NCBI RefSeq assembly: GCF_017115085.1
Contig: NZ_JABXKJ010000258.1
Span: 1-50,677, forward strand
Direction of reading: 5' to 3'
DNA: 50,677 bases
Source of the DNA: Nostoc sp. NMS7
GTDB lineage: Bacteria > Cyanobacteriota > Cyanobacteriia > Cyanobacteriales > Nostocaceae
Each line of letters begins with the position of its first letter. The first letter of the stretch is position 1. Shown here one piece after another: positions 50,385-50,677 of this stretch. The notes below the pieces were generated by a model that worked only from the letters and a program-made list of their open reading frames with translations, ran no database searches and was not told the DNA's origin. Both the position numbers and the translations under genes were made by a program.

Positions 50385-50608
50385 CGGCGTTGGTTCTTTC
50401 CACTGGGAATATGACCATCTCCAGGAAGTGCCGGAAAAGCTTGCTGAACGTGTGATTCAAAGTAATGGTAATGGCAAATAATTTTAGATTTTGGTGAAGC
50501 AGCGCGGTCTTGGGGGTTTCCCCCATGAGCGACTGCTGAACCCGTTCGCGCAGCGTCTCCCCTTGGGAGAAGGGATTAATCTAAAATAAACACTAGCCCG
50601 GAACTTTA
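50385..50608 (+). pseudogene. Detached 3' end of the EF-G-like gene, second copy
   Basis: Positions 50385-50494 duplicate 49732-49841 with six mismatches and still encode the last residues in frame (GVGSFHWEYDHLQEVPEKLA, then ERVIQSNGNGK and stop at 50479-50481). The trailer resumes at 50573-50608 after a 78-base insertion. The fragment lacks any start and is not expressed as such. I read it as the displaced original end, or a duplicated end, of the EF-G-like gene beyond an inserted hicBA cassette. Confidence 0.88.
50495..50572. repeat. 78-bp interspersed repeat inserted in the EF-G duplicate
   Basis: The segment interrupts sequence that is continuous in the first copy. It contains the hairpins TTGGGGGTTTCCCCCA and TCTCCCCTTGGGAGA; the second is shared with the repeat at 2862-2950. 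The comparison with 49840-49841 shows the junction cleanly, so it is a real insertion. Confidence 0.85.
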
Positions 50609-50677
50609 CAGCAGTTTTCATCTATTTGAACCACATCTGTCGTAGGGGCACAGCAATGCTCATACGTGTCAACTTAA
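50607..50677. mobile_element. MITE-like element, left part, cut by the window end
   Basis: It starts TA-CAGCAGTTTTCA at 50607-50620 and shares 27 bases (three mismatches) with the left end of the complete element at 29309. The uninterrupted site exists at 49868-49885 (GAACTTTAAGCTTCGGGC), so insertion next to a TA is directly visible. The right end lies outside the window. Confidence 0.7.

Noticed and set aside
50314..50526. N-terminal extension of hicB by 71 codons
   Set aside because: The extension reads antisense through the EF-G 3' duplicate and a repeat; HicB homology begins at the ATG at 50313.

Overview
The window looks like chromosome of a filamentous, heterocyst-type cyanobacterium (Nostoc/Anabaena group). 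The evidence is dense HIP1 octamers (GCGATCGC), the psaA-psaB pair, a beta-carboxysome operon, an NDH-1 CO2-uptake operon, a treZ-treY-treH trehalose cluster, and many short heptamer, palindromic and interspersed repeats of the kind that fill Nostoc intergenic DNA. Genus is an inference; no rRNA or tRNA gene was seen.

Layout. 1-6.3 kb: a Uma2 remnant, a HAD-DUF952 fusion, a thioredoxin/NHL protein, a SIMPL lipoprotein, glutaminase, and a proline-rich lipoprotein whose 3' end overlaps glutaminase. 6.8-11.5 kb: psaA and psaB, the Photosystem I core, closed by a strong terminator. 11.6-13.4 kb: an A+T-rich GmrSD-like (DUF262/DUF1524) gene split by an in-frame stop. 13.8-15.9 kb: an overlapping DgcA-like racemase/epimerase and DgcN-like DUF1611 pair. 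16.0-17.9 kb: a tightly spaced NUDIX-TIR pair. 18.4-19.9 kb: a PRC-barrel/DUF2382 stress protein between two identical 44-bp repeats, then a DCC-family oxidoreductase. 20.2-26.7 kb: treZ, treY and treH, which make trehalose from maltooligosaccharides and degrade it. 26.8-31.7 kb: Uma2 nuclease, DUF938 methyltransferase-like protein, orphan ParA, SpeY (deoxyhypusine-synthase homologue), an HExxH protein and a kinase fragment.

31.7-43.4 kb is a carbon-concentration supercluster. ndhF4-ndhD4-cupB (CO2 hydration by the NDH-1 complex) runs leftward. ccmK2-ccmK1-ccmL-ccmM-ccmN-ccmO (carboxysome shell and core assembly) runs rightward from the same 650-bp intergenic region. A LysR regulator follows. 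CcmM keeps all visible gamma-carbonic-anhydrase residues, has four Rubisco-small-subunit-like modules, and has a clear internal ribosome binding site for the short form.

43.6-50.7 kb: a DUF4139 protein, a small Cys-rich protein, a PsiE-like membrane protein, a TPR protein, an EF-G-like GTPase that lacks the usual catalytic His, and a hicB-hicA toxin-antitoxin pair. The hicBA pair lies between two copies of the EF-G gene's 3' end. The downstream copy was later hit by two further repeat elements, one of which (TA-flanked, MITE-like) also occurs complete at 29.3 kb.

The least ordinary items are the NUDIX-TIR pair, the hicBA insertion with duplicated EF-G end, the interrupted GmrSD-like gene, the MITE-like family with an empty-site comparison, and the CcmM module duplication. 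All functional statements rest on reading motifs and order; no database search was run.
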